From Gammaproteobacteria bacterium (GTDB lineage Bacteria; Pseudomonadota; Gammaproteobacteria; Ga0077554; Ga007554), in assembly GCA_023266055.1 (NCBI GenBank), contig JAHFRW010000011.1, forward strand, positions 1 through 64,000: a stretch of DNA of 64,000 nucleotides, written 5' to 3'. Under the pieces are notes generated by a model, which was not told the DNA's origin, ran no database searches, and saw nothing but the letters and a program-made list of their open reading frames with translations. Every line of letters starts with the position of its first letter. The stretch's first letter is position 1. Made by a program: the position numbers and the translations under genes. Of the stretch, positions 13,273 through 22,846 are shown in pieces.

Positions 13273-13743
13273 TTATACCTTGCATAGCCTGTTGTCCAAT
13301 TGCATGGGAATTGTGACAACACCCTTTCGTTCTTGTGGTCCTGATTGTGCCAAAAAGCCAAAGGATTCATATACAGATTGAGCATATCTTGAAGCGTTTA
13401 CCGTGAATATGCCGGGGTTACCTGCCATCTTGCAATGCTGCATGGCTACGCCCCATAATTGCCGGGCAATACCTTTTCTCTGAAATACTTCATCGACAAA
13501 CAAGTGGTATAAATGCACATTATCTTTCATGCCAATGATGCCGACAATATTTCCATTGATCTCTGCGAGATGATAGCGTAACCCCGATTCAATGAGTTGT
13601 CTGATGCCATCAACCATCATGGATTTCAGGAGCGCATCACCGGCTTCAGCGGGAAACCCGGGGGTCACATATTTCCCGGAAAGAGAGCACGCAAGACTAC
13701 TTATCGCCTGTGCATCACTTAACGTTGCTTCCCTGATTTTCAT
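13273..13743 (-). CDS. GNAT-family N-acetyltransferase
   Basis: MKIREATLSDAQAISSLA and HLFVDEVFQRKGIARQLW acetyl-CoA binding motif. Confidence 0.85.
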   Translation of the reverse strand: MKIREATLSDAQAISSLACSLSGKYVTPGFPAEAGDALLKSMMVDGIRQLIESGLRYHLAEINGNIVGIIGMKDNVHLYHLFVDEVFQRKGIARQLWGVAMQHCKMAGNPGIFTVNASRYAQSVYESFGFLAQSGPQERKGVVTIPMQLDNRLCKV

Positions 13744-13789
13744 TTTACAGGCTACCCGTCACCAAGCTTTCATAATGTTAGGCATACGC

Positions 13790-14095
13790 CTACTCGAATA
13801 CAGGGCGCATGAAAGAGCGTTCATAGCTAATGAAACATTGGGTCTCTTCGTAGTAGCGCATGGCAGCCTGGCATTCTGGATCATGGGCGGCTGTGGTGCG
13901 ATAGGTTTCATAGGCGGCAAGCGAAGGAAACGAAAACAGGGCAAAGGCGATATTATTGGCGCCTTCGTGAGGCATAAAGTAGCCATGATGTTTGCCGCCG
14001 AATTTTTTCACCAGCGGTATCCACATCTTTCCGTAGGTCTCAAATTCCCTGCGCTTGAAGGGATCGATCACGTAGCGAAGATAGCAGGTAATCAT
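13790..14095 (-). CDS. NIPSNAP family protein
   Basis: MITCYLRYVIDPFKRREFETYGKMWIPLVKKFGGKHHGYFMPHEG; start at internal ATG of the track ORF. Confidence 0.8.
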   Translation of the reverse strand: MITCYLRYVIDPFKRREFETYGKMWIPLVKKFGGKHHGYFMPHEGANNIAFALFSFPSLAAYETYRTTAAHDPECQAAMRYYEETQCFISYERSFMRPVFE

Positions 14096-14187
14096 GACAT
14101 TCTCCTTTCGTTTCAACTCCGCAAATAGCGGGATACGTTGCTGCAATAGGGTGTGTTGTCTTTCAAGGCGGGCATGCCCGCCTGTCA

Positions 14188-15186
14188 TCATGTCTCTGTC
14201 TGGCGAGCCCCCAGTTTCTTCTCCCATGCCAACGATGTCTCCACAATCACGGCCAGATCATCGTAACGGGGTTGCCAGCCGAGCATATTGCGAACGCGAT
14301 CTGCTTTGGCCACCAGCATGGGTGGGTCACCGGCGCGACGGGGCATTTCCTGAATGGTGAAGGGCTTGCCGTGTACGTGCTGCACGGTATCAAGCACTTC
14401 ACGCACGCTGTAGCCATGACCATAACCGCAATTCAACGTAGTGGAATGGCCACCATTGCGCAAATAGGTGAGCGCTTGCAGATGCGCATCGGCGAGATCT
14501 TCAACGTGAATATAGTCGCGCACGCCGGTACCATCGGGTGTGGGATAATCCGTGCCGAAAATCGAGACGTGAGGGCGTTTGCCGAGCGCGGTTTCACAGG
14601 CGACCTTGATCAACAGTGTGGCATCGCGCGTGGATTGGCCGATGCGTCCTTGCGGATCAGAGCCAGCGACGTTGAAGTAGCGCAGTACCACGTGACGTAA
14701 ATCGGTGACGGCGCTTAAGTCACGTAGCATCATTTCGCTCATCAGTTTTGAGGTACCATAGGCATTGATGGGTGCAGTGGGCGTGTCTTCACTCGCCATT
14801 GGGCTGTCAGGCATGCCGTACACGGCAGCGGTGGAAGAAAAAATAAAATGCTTGATGCCTGCTTCGCTGCAACATTGCAGCAGGCTGCGGGTGTTGCTGG
14901 TGTTGTTACCGTAATATTTCAGGGGGTTGCTCACCGATTCAGGTACCACGGTATGCGCGGCAAAGTGCAGCACGGATTCAATTTCATGTTCGCGCAGCAC
15001 ACGCGCTACCAGTTCGCGATCGCCTGTGTCACCGACAATTAGTTTACCGTAGAGGACGGATTCGGCAAAGCCGCTGTAGAGGTTGTCGAGGACGACAATG
15101 CGTTCATCGGCTTCGCCGAGCTGTCGTACGACATGGCTGCCGATATAACCCGCTCCGCCTGTTACCAATACGCCTTTTTTTGACAT
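14188..15186 (-). CDS. galE: UDP-glucose 4-epimerase
   Basis: VLVTGGAGYIGSHVVRQL; YGTSKLMSEMMLRD; 332 aa. Confidence 0.93.
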   Translation of the reverse strand: MSKKGVLVTGGAGYIGSHVVRQLGEADERIVVLDNLYSGFAESVLYGKLIVGDTGDRELVARVLREHEIESVLHFAAHTVVPESVSNPLKYYGNNTSNTRSLLQCCSEAGIKHFIFSSTAAVYGMPDSPMASEDTPTAPINAYGTSKLMSEMMLRDLSAVTDLRHVVLRYFNVAGSDPQGRIGQSTRDATLLIKVACETALGKRPHVSIFGTDYPTPDGTGVRDYIHVEDLADAHLQALTYLRNGGHSTTLNCGYGHGYSVREVLDTVQHVHGKPFTIQEMPRRAGDPPMLVAKADRVRNMLGWQPRYDDLAVIVETSLAWEKKLGARQTET

Positions 15187-15329
15187 GAAATCGTTCCTTT
15201 TTATGTGTCAGATGCCCCATTGTGCAAATGACAATTTAACCAGAGTACGCCTGAAAAATCATTATATTGCATTTCAGGGGCTATTTTTGGGAATTGTTGC
15301 AGCCAAAATTGAACAGGGTGGGGTACAAC

Positions 15330-15350
15330 GGTATAATAACGGATTATACC
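15330..15350 (+). promoter_or_regulatory. Perfect 8-bp inverted repeat overlapping a TATAAT sequence upstream of argG
   Basis: GGTATAAT-AACGG-ATTATACC, 20 bp before the argG ATG. Confidence 0.4.
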
Positions 15351-15369
15351 TGTTGCTGGAGCGAATCGT

Positions 15370-16596
15370 ATGTCTGACGTCAAAAAAGTGGTGCTGGCCT
15401 ATTCGGGCGGGTTGGATACCTCGGTTATCCTCAAGTGGCTGCAGGATACCTATGGTTGTGAGGTGGTGACATTTACCGCAGATATCGGTCAGGGTGAAGA
15501 GCTGGAGCCGGCGCGCGCCAAGGCGCAGCAGATGGGTGTTAAGGAGATTTATATTGACGATTTGCGCGAGGAGTTTGCGCGTGATTTCGTGTTTCCGATG
15601 TTTCGTGCCAATGCGATTTATGAAGGTGAATATCTGCTCGGTACTTCCATTGCACGCCCGTTGATTGCCAAACGTCAGATCGAAATTGCCATGGCCACCC
15701 AGGCCGATGCCGTGTCGCATGGCGCCACTGGCAAGGGTAACGATCAGGTGCGCTTTGAGCTGGGTTATTATGCGCTCAAGCCTGATGTGCAGGTGATTGC
15801 ACCGTGGCGTGAGTGGGATTTGAATTCACGCGAAAAACTGTTGGCGTACGCCGAAAAAAATGGTATTCCGGTGGAGAAAAAGCGCGGCAAGCAATCACCA
15901 TATTCCATGGATGCCAATCTGCTGCATATTTCCTATGAAGGCGGTGTGCTGGAAGATCCGTGGGCTGAAGCGGAAGACAGTATGTGGTTGTGGTCTGTGC
16001 CACCAGAGCAGGCCCCTGACAAGCCCACTTACATTGAATTAACCTACGCCAGCGGCGATATTGTTGCCATTGATGGTGAGGCCATGAGTCCTGCCACGGT
16101 GCTGGCTACGTTGAATCGTTTGGGTGGCAGGAATGGTATTGGTCGTCTGGATATTGTCGAAAATCGTTATGTGGGTATGAAGTCCCGTGGATGTTATGAG
16201 ACACCGGGCGGCACTATTATGTTACGTGCACACCGCGCGATTGAGTCGATTACGCTGGATCGTGAAGTAGCGCATCTGAAAGACGAGCTTATGCCGCGTT
16301 ACGCCAGTTTGATTTATACCGGCTACTGGTGGAGCCCGGAGCGTAAACTGCTGCAGCAGATGATTGATGCCTCCCAGTCCAGTGTGAATGGTGTGGTGCG
16401 ACTCAAATTGTACAAGGGTAATGTGACTGTTGTCGGGCGCAAGTCCGAAAGTGATTCGTTGTTTGATCCTGCCATTGCGACGTTTGAGGATGACGCGGGT
16501 GCCTATAATCAGGCCGATGCGGGTGGTTTTATCAAACTGAATGCGTTGCGTATGCGTATTGCCGCCAAACTACATGCGCGTCCGCGCAAAACCTGA
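15370..16596 (+). CDS. argG: Argininosuccinate synthase
   Basis: [19 protein letters not shown] and [21 protein letters not shown]. Confidence 0.98.
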   Translation: MSDVKKVVLAYSGGLDTSVILKWLQDTYGCEVVTFTADIGQGEELEPARAKAQQMGVKEIYIDDLREEFARDFVFPMFRANAIYEGEYLLGTSIARPLIAKRQIEIAMATQADAVSHGATGKGNDQVRFELGYYALKPDVQVIAPWREWDLNSREKLLAYAEKNGIPVEKKRGKQSPYSMDANLLHISYEGGVLEDPWAEAEDSMWLWSVPPEQAPDKPTYIELTYASGDIVAIDGEAMSPATVLATLNRLGGRNGIGRLDIVENRYVGMKSRGCYETPGGTIMLRAHRAIESITLDREVAHLKDELMPRYASLIYTGYWWSPERKLLQQMIDASQSSVNGVVRLKLYKGNVTVVGRKSESDSLFDPAIATFEDDAGAYNQADAGGFIKLNALRMRIAAKLHARPRKT

Positions 16597-16609
16597 GGGA
16601 ACGTAAGTC

Positions 16610-16930
16610 ATGAGTTTTAAAAATGTCGAGATTAAAAAGAAGGCTAACGTCTACCACGATGGCAAAGTCACCAGCCGTACCTTCATTACCTCTGCGGGTG
16701 AAATGAAAACCCTGGGTGTGATGTTGCCGGGTACGTACCGTTTCAGCACGCAGGCGTCTGAAGTGGTGGATGTTACACAAGGCCATTGCCGTGTCAAACG
16801 GGCTGATAGTCAAGCCTGGGAAAGCTATGAGGCCGGGCAGAGTTTCGATATCCCCGCCAACTCACACTTTGATGTTGAAGTGACGGCGTTGCTGGATTAC
16901 GTGTGTCACTTTGGACCGATTACATCTTAA
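16610..16930 (+). CDS. ppnP: Pyrimidine/purine nucleoside phosphorylase (PpnP/YaiE family)
   Basis: MSFKNVEIKKKANVYHDGKVTSRTFITSAGEMKTLGVMLPGTYRFSTQASEVVDVTQG. Confidence 0.9.
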   Translation: MSFKNVEIKKKANVYHDGKVTSRTFITSAGEMKTLGVMLPGTYRFSTQASEVVDVTQGHCRVKRADSQAWESYEAGQSFDIPANSHFDVEVTALLDYVCHFGPITS

Positions 16931-17167
16931 TCGTAAGCAAAGGAATAATGTTTCCGCACGGCGCGTCGGCCGCTCCTGTCTTTGCCGGCGTGCCACCCTC
17001 GGGGGTGACCATGACGTCACCTTCGAGAAAATAACAGGTTTCCGTGCTGTCGTACATCCAGGGAAATGCCGACACTTCCTTGATCCAGGTGGGTCACTGT
17101 GTGACGTTCAGATCCGATCAGCCAGCTGTTGTGGTGACGGATTTTTATTCACGAGAATCGTGTTCAT
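16927..17167 (-). pseudogene. Decayed cupin-domain (DUF861/cupin_3-like) gene
   Basis: Reverse strand in three frames: MNTILVNKNPSPQQLADRI*, then NVTQ*PTWIKEVSAFPWMYDSTETCYFLEGDVMVTPEGGTPAKTG, then VRKHYSFAYD*. Order matches DUF861 cupins with a frameshift, an in-frame TGA at an expected W, and a missing internal piece. Confidence 0.72.
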
Positions 17168-17170
17168 GTT

Positions 17171-18037
17171 TTATTCCTTGGATGATTTTTTTAAACGAAA
17201 TAACGCGGAAATATCTTCGTCGCCGTAACCGGCTGCCATCAGTTTTTCATAGTGTATGAGGGTCATTTCGGTCACAGGCAGTGGCAGGTTTGCTTCATGT
17301 GCCATACGTGTGCAGATAGCCAGATCCTTGTGATGCAGCGCTACCTTGAAGCCTGGCGCGTAGTGGTTGTTCGTCATGGTTGCGCCGCGATGATTGAGAA
17401 ACCAGTTACCTGCCGCGCCACCGCCGACGACATCAATCACTTTTTCCAGTGGTAATTGCATCGCCCGGGCAAAGCTCAGTGCTTCTGTTACGGCCTGATT
17501 AATGCCCGCGGCCATGATTTGATTCACGGCTTTGGTGGCCTGTCCGCTGCCTGACGGCCCCATATACACAATGCGTTTGGCAATGGCCTGCAGCGTGGTG
17601 CGGATTTTTTCCAGCGCGGCAGCATCGCCGCCCACCATCATCACCAGGCCTACGTTTTTTGCGCCCTCTACACCGCCGCTGACCGGGGCATCCAGAAACT
17701 GCGCCCCTTTGGATGCGACCTGTTGCGCCATCGCGCGTGCGGTGTCCGCGCCTATTGTGGAGGTATCCACAATAATGGTGTTCGGGGCAAGCACCGGTAG
17801 CATTTCATCTATCATCTGCCGCACATCCGCATCGGCAGAGACGCAGATCAGTATCAGGTCACACTGCGCCGCCAACGCGGCCGGGCTGCTGGCAATGTTC
17901 AGAGGGTTGCATTGCGTTGCCAGCGTATCCGCAACGGCGCGTGTGCGGTTCCAGACGCCGGTCAGATGCCCTGCTTTGTACAGATTAATGGCAATGGGAA
18001 ACCCCATGGCGCCGAGTCCTATTATGCCGGTTCTCAT
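17171..18037 (-). CDS. NAD-binding 3-hydroxyisobutyrate dehydrogenase-family protein
   Basis: MRTGIIGLGAMGFPIAINLYKAGH; DAPVSGGVEGA; GSGQATKAVNQIM. Confidence 0.92.
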   Translation of the reverse strand: MRTGIIGLGAMGFPIAINLYKAGHLTGVWNRTRAVADTLATQCNPLNIASSPAALAAQCDLILICVSADADVRQMIDEMLPVLAPNTIIVDTSTIGADTARAMAQQVASKGAQFLDAPVSGGVEGAKNVGLVMMVGGDAAALEKIRTTLQAIAKRIVYMGPSGSGQATKAVNQIMAAGINQAVTEALSFARAMQLPLEKVIDVVGGGAAGNWFLNHRGATMTNNHYAPGFKVALHHKDLAICTRMAHEANLPLPVTEMTLIHYEKLMAAGYGDEDISALFRLKKSSKE

Positions 18038-18136
18038 TGGCGGTGCTCCTTAGGGTGGGATCAGGATATTCTACTTGAGCCTGATCGAGGTCGGTGATAT
18101 TTTGATATACGATGAATTGGTTGCCAGGAGTTACCC

Positions 18137-18550
18137 ATGTTGCGTATTAGCTATCTTTTTGTGCCTTTTGTATCGTCAATGTTGCTGATCGGGTGTTCGG
18201 GAGGACAGTCAGACGGCAAAGTTCAGCAGGCGGGGGCGTTTTTTCTGTCGGTGAATACAATACCTAATCCACCGGAGGTGGGAAGCAGTGCCGAAGTGGT
18301 TGTCACGATCAAGGCGGATGATCAACCCAGCAGCCATTGCAAGGTGGAATTTCGGCAATTCATGCCGGAGATGGAAATGAGTAGTGATAAAGCCGTTTAT
18401 ACCATGGTGCAGGAAGGCGCCAGTGGCGTCTACAAGGCACGTGGTGGCGAGTTTTCAATGGGCGGTGAGTGGGTGCTGGAATTCAGCCTGGCGTGCGACG
18501 GCAAGGCCCAGACGGTGAAGTTTCCCTATAGTCTCAAATGGCCGGAGTAG
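18137..18550 (+). CDS. FixH/YtkA-like lipoprotein
   Basis: Lipobox LLIGC; FxxxMPEMEM motif and GGEFSMGGEWVLEF typical of YtkA-like/FixH domains. Confidence 0.6.
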   Translation: MLRISYLFVPFVSSMLLIGCSGGQSDGKVQQAGAFFLSVNTIPNPPEVGSSAEVVVTIKADDQPSSHCKVEFRQFMPEMEMSSDKAVYTMVQEGASGVYKARGGEFSMGGEWVLEFSLACDGKAQTVKFPYSLKWPE

Positions 18551-18906
18551 GTGTGCGGTGCCAGGGAAGTTCTGAAGAATTTCATCCTGAGATTTTTCAG
18601 GATATGAACAGCAAAAATATGGCCATCAAAGATTATTATGGGTGTTTTTTTCCGGTTAAATCACACCCCGCAACTGGGGGAAGACCGCCATTGTCTGTCC
18701 TGATTATAGAGCCAAACAGTAGCGGCAGGGAAGTGCCATACTTTAATTCTCTTGTATTCCTTATTTATGGTGAGAAATATAGCGGGTTTATAGGTAATAA
18801 AGCGCCAAGTGCATTGACGTGGCAAAGGGAGCTTGCTATAACGAGAAATCAGTTTTATGTGCTCATGAAGACATGGGTGGGGTGGTACAGGGTGTCAGAA
18901 TTCTAA
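18538..18906 (+). CDS. Uncharacterised ORF (doubtful)
   Basis: Open frame in the gap before the cytochrome c gene; no recognised motif. Confidence 0.25.
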   Translation: MAGVGVRCQGSSEEFHPEIFQDMNSKNMAIKDYYGCFFPVKSHPATGGRPPLSVLIIEPNSSGREVPYFNSLVFLIYGEKYSGFIGNKAPSALTWQRELAITRNQFYVLMKTWVGWYRVSEF

Positions 18907-18921
18907 CAAAGGGCTGGGTCT

Positions 18922-19596
18922 ATGGTAATGTTAAAAAAGGTAAGCGGTTTATTTGCATTGTTTTCACTGGTATTTTTTACTCAAAACGTGTTGGCGGCGG
19001 GTGCACCCATTGGTGATCCTGTCGCAGGTGCGGACAAGTCGGGATTGTGTCAGGGGTGTCATGGCGCGACTGGTAACAGTGAAAGTGCGGACTTTCCTCG
19101 TCTGGCAGGCCAATATGCTGGTTATATCGTCAAACAAATCAAGGATTTCAAGAGTGGGGTGCGTGCCAATAACGATACCATGGCAGGCATGGCTGCCACA
19201 GTGGAGAGTGTGCAGGACATGAAGGATATTGCCAGTTATTTTGCGCAGCAGAAGATGGCGTCGGAACCTTTGCACAAGCCGAACAAGAAACTGGCTGAAA
19301 AAGGCGAGGAAATTTTTACCAAGGGGCGTCCTGAAAAGGATCTGTATGCGTGCATTAACTGTCATGGTGAGCGCGGCAAGGGCAAGGCAGGCACTATTTC
19401 TACCTTCCCCGTGATCGGTGGTCAGCATAAGGATTATATTATTAAGGAACTACAGGATTTGCAGTCGGGTTTACGGGCTAATGATCCAGCCGGGATGATG
19501 GCTGATATTGCCAAGAAACTGAGTGCTGATGAGGTTGAGGCGGTGGCAGAGTATCTGTCGTTGCAGCTCGCGCCTAATGATAAGGACAAGAAATAG
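18922..19596 (+). CDS. Di-heme cytochrome c4-like protein
   Basis: Signal peptide and two CxxCH motifs (CQGCHG, CINCHG) in duplicated domains. Confidence 0.9.
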   Translation: MVMLKKVSGLFALFSLVFFTQNVLAAGAPIGDPVAGADKSGLCQGCHGATGNSESADFPRLAGQYAGYIVKQIKDFKSGVRANNDTMAGMAATVESVQDMKDIASYFAQQKMASEPLHKPNKKLAEKGEEIFTKGRPEKDLYACINCHGERGKGKAGTISTFPVIGGQHKDYIIKELQDLQSGLRANDPAGMMADIAKKLSADEVEAVAEYLSLQLAPNDKDKK

Positions 19597-19626
19597 ATTA
19601 ATCTGGCAACCATGCCGTGGTTTCAC

Positions 19627-19652
19627 AAAAACGGGCCTTTCGGCCCGTTTTT
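19627..19652 (+). terminator. Rho-independent terminator (bidirectional)
   Basis: AAAAACGGGCCTTTCGGCCCGTTTTT between convergent genes. Confidence 0.85.
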
Positions 19653-19695
19653 CGTTTGCGGAGTATTCAACCCTTGATATGCCCCGATGGTCCGT

Positions 19696-21999
19696 CTAGT
19701 GGAACAGGCTATGTTTGCCCGAAATGCTGCCGCCCCTGATCATGCCGCCCAGGCCGGCATTTTCGAGTATGGTGTTGATGCAGATCCGAATGGCATTGGC
19801 GTCATCCAGGGTCAGCACCTGAGCGAGCATGTCTTGTGCCTGGGTGCGGGTAAAGTTACGTATGACCCACTTTACACGTGACAGGCTTGCAGCGCTCATG
19901 CTGAGGCTGTCGATGCCCATGCCCATCAGTAACAGGGCCGCCGCCGGGTCTCCGGCCATTTCACCGCAGACACTCACAGGGGTATTTTGCTTGTGCGCCC
20001 CCTGTATTATTTGCACCAGGGCATGGATGACCGCGGGATGCAGTGAATCATACAGGTTGGCGACTTGTGGATTATTGCGATCAACCGCGAGCAGGTATTG
20101 GGTGAGATCGTTGGTGCCGATGGAAAGAAAATCGACGCGCCTGGCCAGTGCTTCCGCCTGGTATGCAGCAGACGGGACCTCCACCATGACACCGACACGG
20201 GGGCGTTCGATGGTTTCGCCCGCGTCACATAATTCCTGCCGGGCGCGGTTGAGCAGCACGAGGGCTTCGTCAACTTCCGTGACACGGCTGATCATGGGCA
20301 ACAGAATATGCAGATTATTCAGACCGACACTGGCACGTAACATGGCGCGCAGCTGGGAAAGGAAAATTTCCGGGTGGTCAAGGGTGATGCGTATACCGCG
20401 CCAGCCGAGAAAAGGGTTGTCTTCGTTGATCGGGAAGTAGGGAAGCTCCTTGTCGCCGCCGATGTCCAGAGTGCGTAATGTGACAGGGCGGGGCGCGTAG
20501 GCTTCCAGTACCTGGCGGTAGACGCGGCGCTGTTCTTCCTCGCTGGGAAATCGCTGGCGGATCATGAAGGGCACTTCAGTGCGGTACAGGCCGATGCCTT
20601 CGGCGCCACTGTTGAGTGACGAGGCCACGTCAGACAGTAACCCGGTGTTGGCGTACAGAGGGATGCGCAAGCCGTCCTGGGTAATGGCGGGCAAGTCACG
20701 CAATTCTGCAAGGCCGGCAGTCAGTTGTTTTTCTTCGCGCAGCAGGCGATCGTATTCGGCACGCAAGGCGGGGGAGGGCTGTACATAAACCTTGCCCAGA
20801 TAGCCGTCGACGATCAGTTCGCGCCCATCCATGCGCGCCACGGGCAGGTCACCTGCACCGACAACCGCAGGAACGCCGAGTGCGCGTGCCAGAATGGCAA
20901 CATGCGAGGAGCTGGAGCCGCGTGCTGAAATAACCCCCTTTAATTTTTCGCCGGGTACTTCTGCAAGCATGGTAGCCGTGATTTCTTCGCCGACTAAAAT
21001 GGTATTGTCGGGATAAGGCGGTGCGTTACGTTTGCCACTTTGCAGGCATACAAGAATACGTCGTCCGAGATCACGCACGTCTTCGGCACGTTCACGGATG
21101 TATGGGTCGTCCATTTCATCAAAAATACGTGCGTGCTCGTTGACGGTTTCACGCAGCGCACCTGATGCCCAGCTGCCTGTGCGAATGCGATCCAGTGTAT
21201 TGTTGATCAGGGTGTCACTGCCGAGCATCAGCCGGTAAGCGTCAAACAGGGCGCGGTCTTCCACGCTGAGCTTGGGGCTGAGGCGCAGGCCCAGAGCGGC
21301 CATATCATCCTGTACGCTTTTCACGGCGGCCATAAAGGTGGCAATTTCAGCGTCAATGTGGGTAATTGTACGGTCAGGAATAGCGTCCAGATCGGCGGGT
21401 GGGTATACCACCATGGCGGTGCCGATGGCGATACCCGGCGCACCGGGCAGACCTTCCAGAGCGCGTCCATCGTGGTTATTGCCTTGCAACAGGCCACGGC
21501 CAGATATTTGAATGGCACCAATGACTTCGGCGTGAGCGATAGCCCCCGAGAGCTGGGCCGCGACTGTGACCAGAAAGGCCACTTCATTTTCTTCAAAACG
21601 CCGCTGTGCATGTTGCCGCACCACCACGATGCCGAGTACTTTGCGGTGATGAATGATGGGTACGCCCAGAAAGGCGTGGTAACGGTCTTCGCCTGTTTCC
21701 GCAATGAAAAGATAGCGTGGATGATCGGTGGCATTGTCAATATTCAACGGTTCCGCCGTTTCGACGACGACGCTGATAATGCCTTCACCCGGCGCAAGAC
21801 GTACGCGACCGATGGCCTCAGGGTTCAAGCCGTCACTGGCCATCAGTACATAATGCTGGGTGTCCGAGTCTGCCAGGTACACGGAGCAGACCTCCACCGC
21901 CATGGACTGCTTGACGCGTTTGACGATGATAGACAACGCCTGCTCAAGATCCTGAGCAGCGTTTACTTCCTGGATGATGCGGCGCAATATGTCTAACAT
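19696..21999 (-). CDS. ptsP: Phosphoenolpyruvate-protein phosphotransferase PtsP (GAF + PTS enzyme I)
   Basis: GAF domain then ARGSSSSHVAILARALGVPAVVG and SIGTNDLTQYLLAVDRNN. Confidence 0.95.
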   Translation of the reverse strand: MLDILRRIIQEVNAAQDLEQALSIIVKRVKQSMAVEVCSVYLADSDTQHYVLMASDGLNPEAIGRVRLAPGEGIISVVVETAEPLNIDNATDHPRYLFIAETGEDRYHAFLGVPIIHHRKVLGIVVVRQHAQRRFEENEVAFLVTVAAQLSGAIAHAEVIGAIQISGRGLLQGNNHDGRALEGLPGAPGIAIGTAMVVYPPADLDAIPDRTITHIDAEIATFMAAVKSVQDDMAALGLRLSPKLSVEDRALFDAYRLMLGSDTLINNTLDRIRTGSWASGALRETVNEHARIFDEMDDPYIRERAEDVRDLGRRILVCLQSGKRNAPPYPDNTILVGEEITATMLAEVPGEKLKGVISARGSSSSHVAILARALGVPAVVGAGDLPVARMDGRELIVDGYLGKVYVQPSPALRAEYDRLLREEKQLTAGLAELRDLPAITQDGLRIPLYANTGLLSDVASSLNSGAEGIGLYRTEVPFMIRQRFPSEEEQRRVYRQVLEAYAPRPVTLRTLDIGGDKELPYFPINEDNPFLGWRGIRITLDHPEIFLSQLRAMLRASVGLNNLHILLPMISRVTEVDEALVLLNRARQELCDAGETIERPRVGVMVEVPSAAYQAEALARRVDFLSIGTNDLTQYLLAVDRNNPQVANLYDSLHPAVIHALVQIIQGAHKQNTPVSVCGEMAGDPAAALLLMGMGIDSLSMSAASLSRVKWVIRNFTRTQAQDMLAQVLTLDDANAIRICINTILENAGLGGMIRGGSISGKHSLFH

Positions 22000-22183
22000 G
22001 AAGGTTGGATGCCCGCGTATCCGTTGAGTGCGTAGGGAAAACTGTTGCTTTACCGGTTAATGAAATTAACCGTGTCGCCGTCTGTTTCAGACGATGACAA
22101 CGATCAATGTGTCAGAGCGGGTATGGGTGAAGACGCTCCTCCGTGCCTCATATATGACTGTGCTCATCTTGGTTGAAGAAATG

Positions 22184-22732
22184 TTAGCGCTTGAGGCTGT
22201 GCTGCGCACGCTCTTCAAACGCCCGGTTTGTTTCAACAGATGTTTTTTTCTGTGAGGCGCTGGTCTGTAGCAAGGGTGCCAGTTCGTGCAGGGCACGTTG
22301 ATATACACGACGTTTGAACGACACAATTTCACGTAATGGATGCCAGTAGGTTACCCAGCGCCAGGCATCAAACTCGGGTGTGTTGGTGACATCCAAGCGC
22401 ACCTGGGTCTCTTCACTTATCAGACGTAACATGAACCACACCTGCTTTTGGCCGATGCACACCGGGCTGCACCTGTGACGCACCAGTTTTTCGGGCAGAC
22501 GATAGCGCAGCCAGCCACGGGTGTGGCCGATAACTTCGACGTCGCGGACTTCCAGGCCAATCTCCTCATGCAACTCGCGGTACATGGCATCCACAGGTGC
22601 TTCACACGCCTGGATGCCACCTTGAGGAAATTGCCATGCTTCCTGGCCAATACGCCGAGCCCACAATAGTCGGCCTGCATGGTTGCTTAGAATGATCCCG
22701 ACATTTGCTCTGTAACCGTCTGTATCAATCAC
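22184..22732 (-). CDS. rppH: RNA pyrophosphohydrolase; probable GTG start
   Basis: (V/M)[16 protein letters not shown]...[28 protein letters not shown] Nudix box; track ORF extends 5' beyond the homologous start. Confidence 0.93.
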   Translation of the reverse strand: MIDTDGYRANVGIILSNHAGRLLWARRIGQEAWQFPQGGIQACEAPVDAMYRELHEEIGLEVRDVEVIGHTRGWLRYRLPEKLVRHRCSPVCIGQKQVWFMLRLISEETQVRLDVTNTPEFDAWRWVTYWHPLREIVSFKRRVYQRALHELAPLLQTSASQKKTSVETNRAFEERAQHSLKR

Positions 22733-22846
22733 GTTTGCACTACATCTGAATAGGCTGTATATAAGGCATTGTTTCACAAATTCCGGCGCTACGCAATGTA
22801 ACAAAAATGCCTTATTATGGCCGGGATCAGGTGGAAATTCAGGCAA

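Noticed and set aside
17050-17110. In-frame TGA in the cupin remnant as possible recoding (selenocysteine or Trp)
   Set aside because: A frameshift and an internal deletion are also present, and the position aligns with W rather than Cys; simple gene decay explains all three.
16911-17228. Plus-strand ORF 105 aa after ppnP
   Set aside because: It is antisense to the decayed cupin gene, which has recognisable family motifs on the minus strand.
18538-18906. 122-aa ORF before cytochrome c4 as a novel gene
   Set aside because: No motif, unclear start, overlaps the previous gene; kept only as a low-confidence feature.
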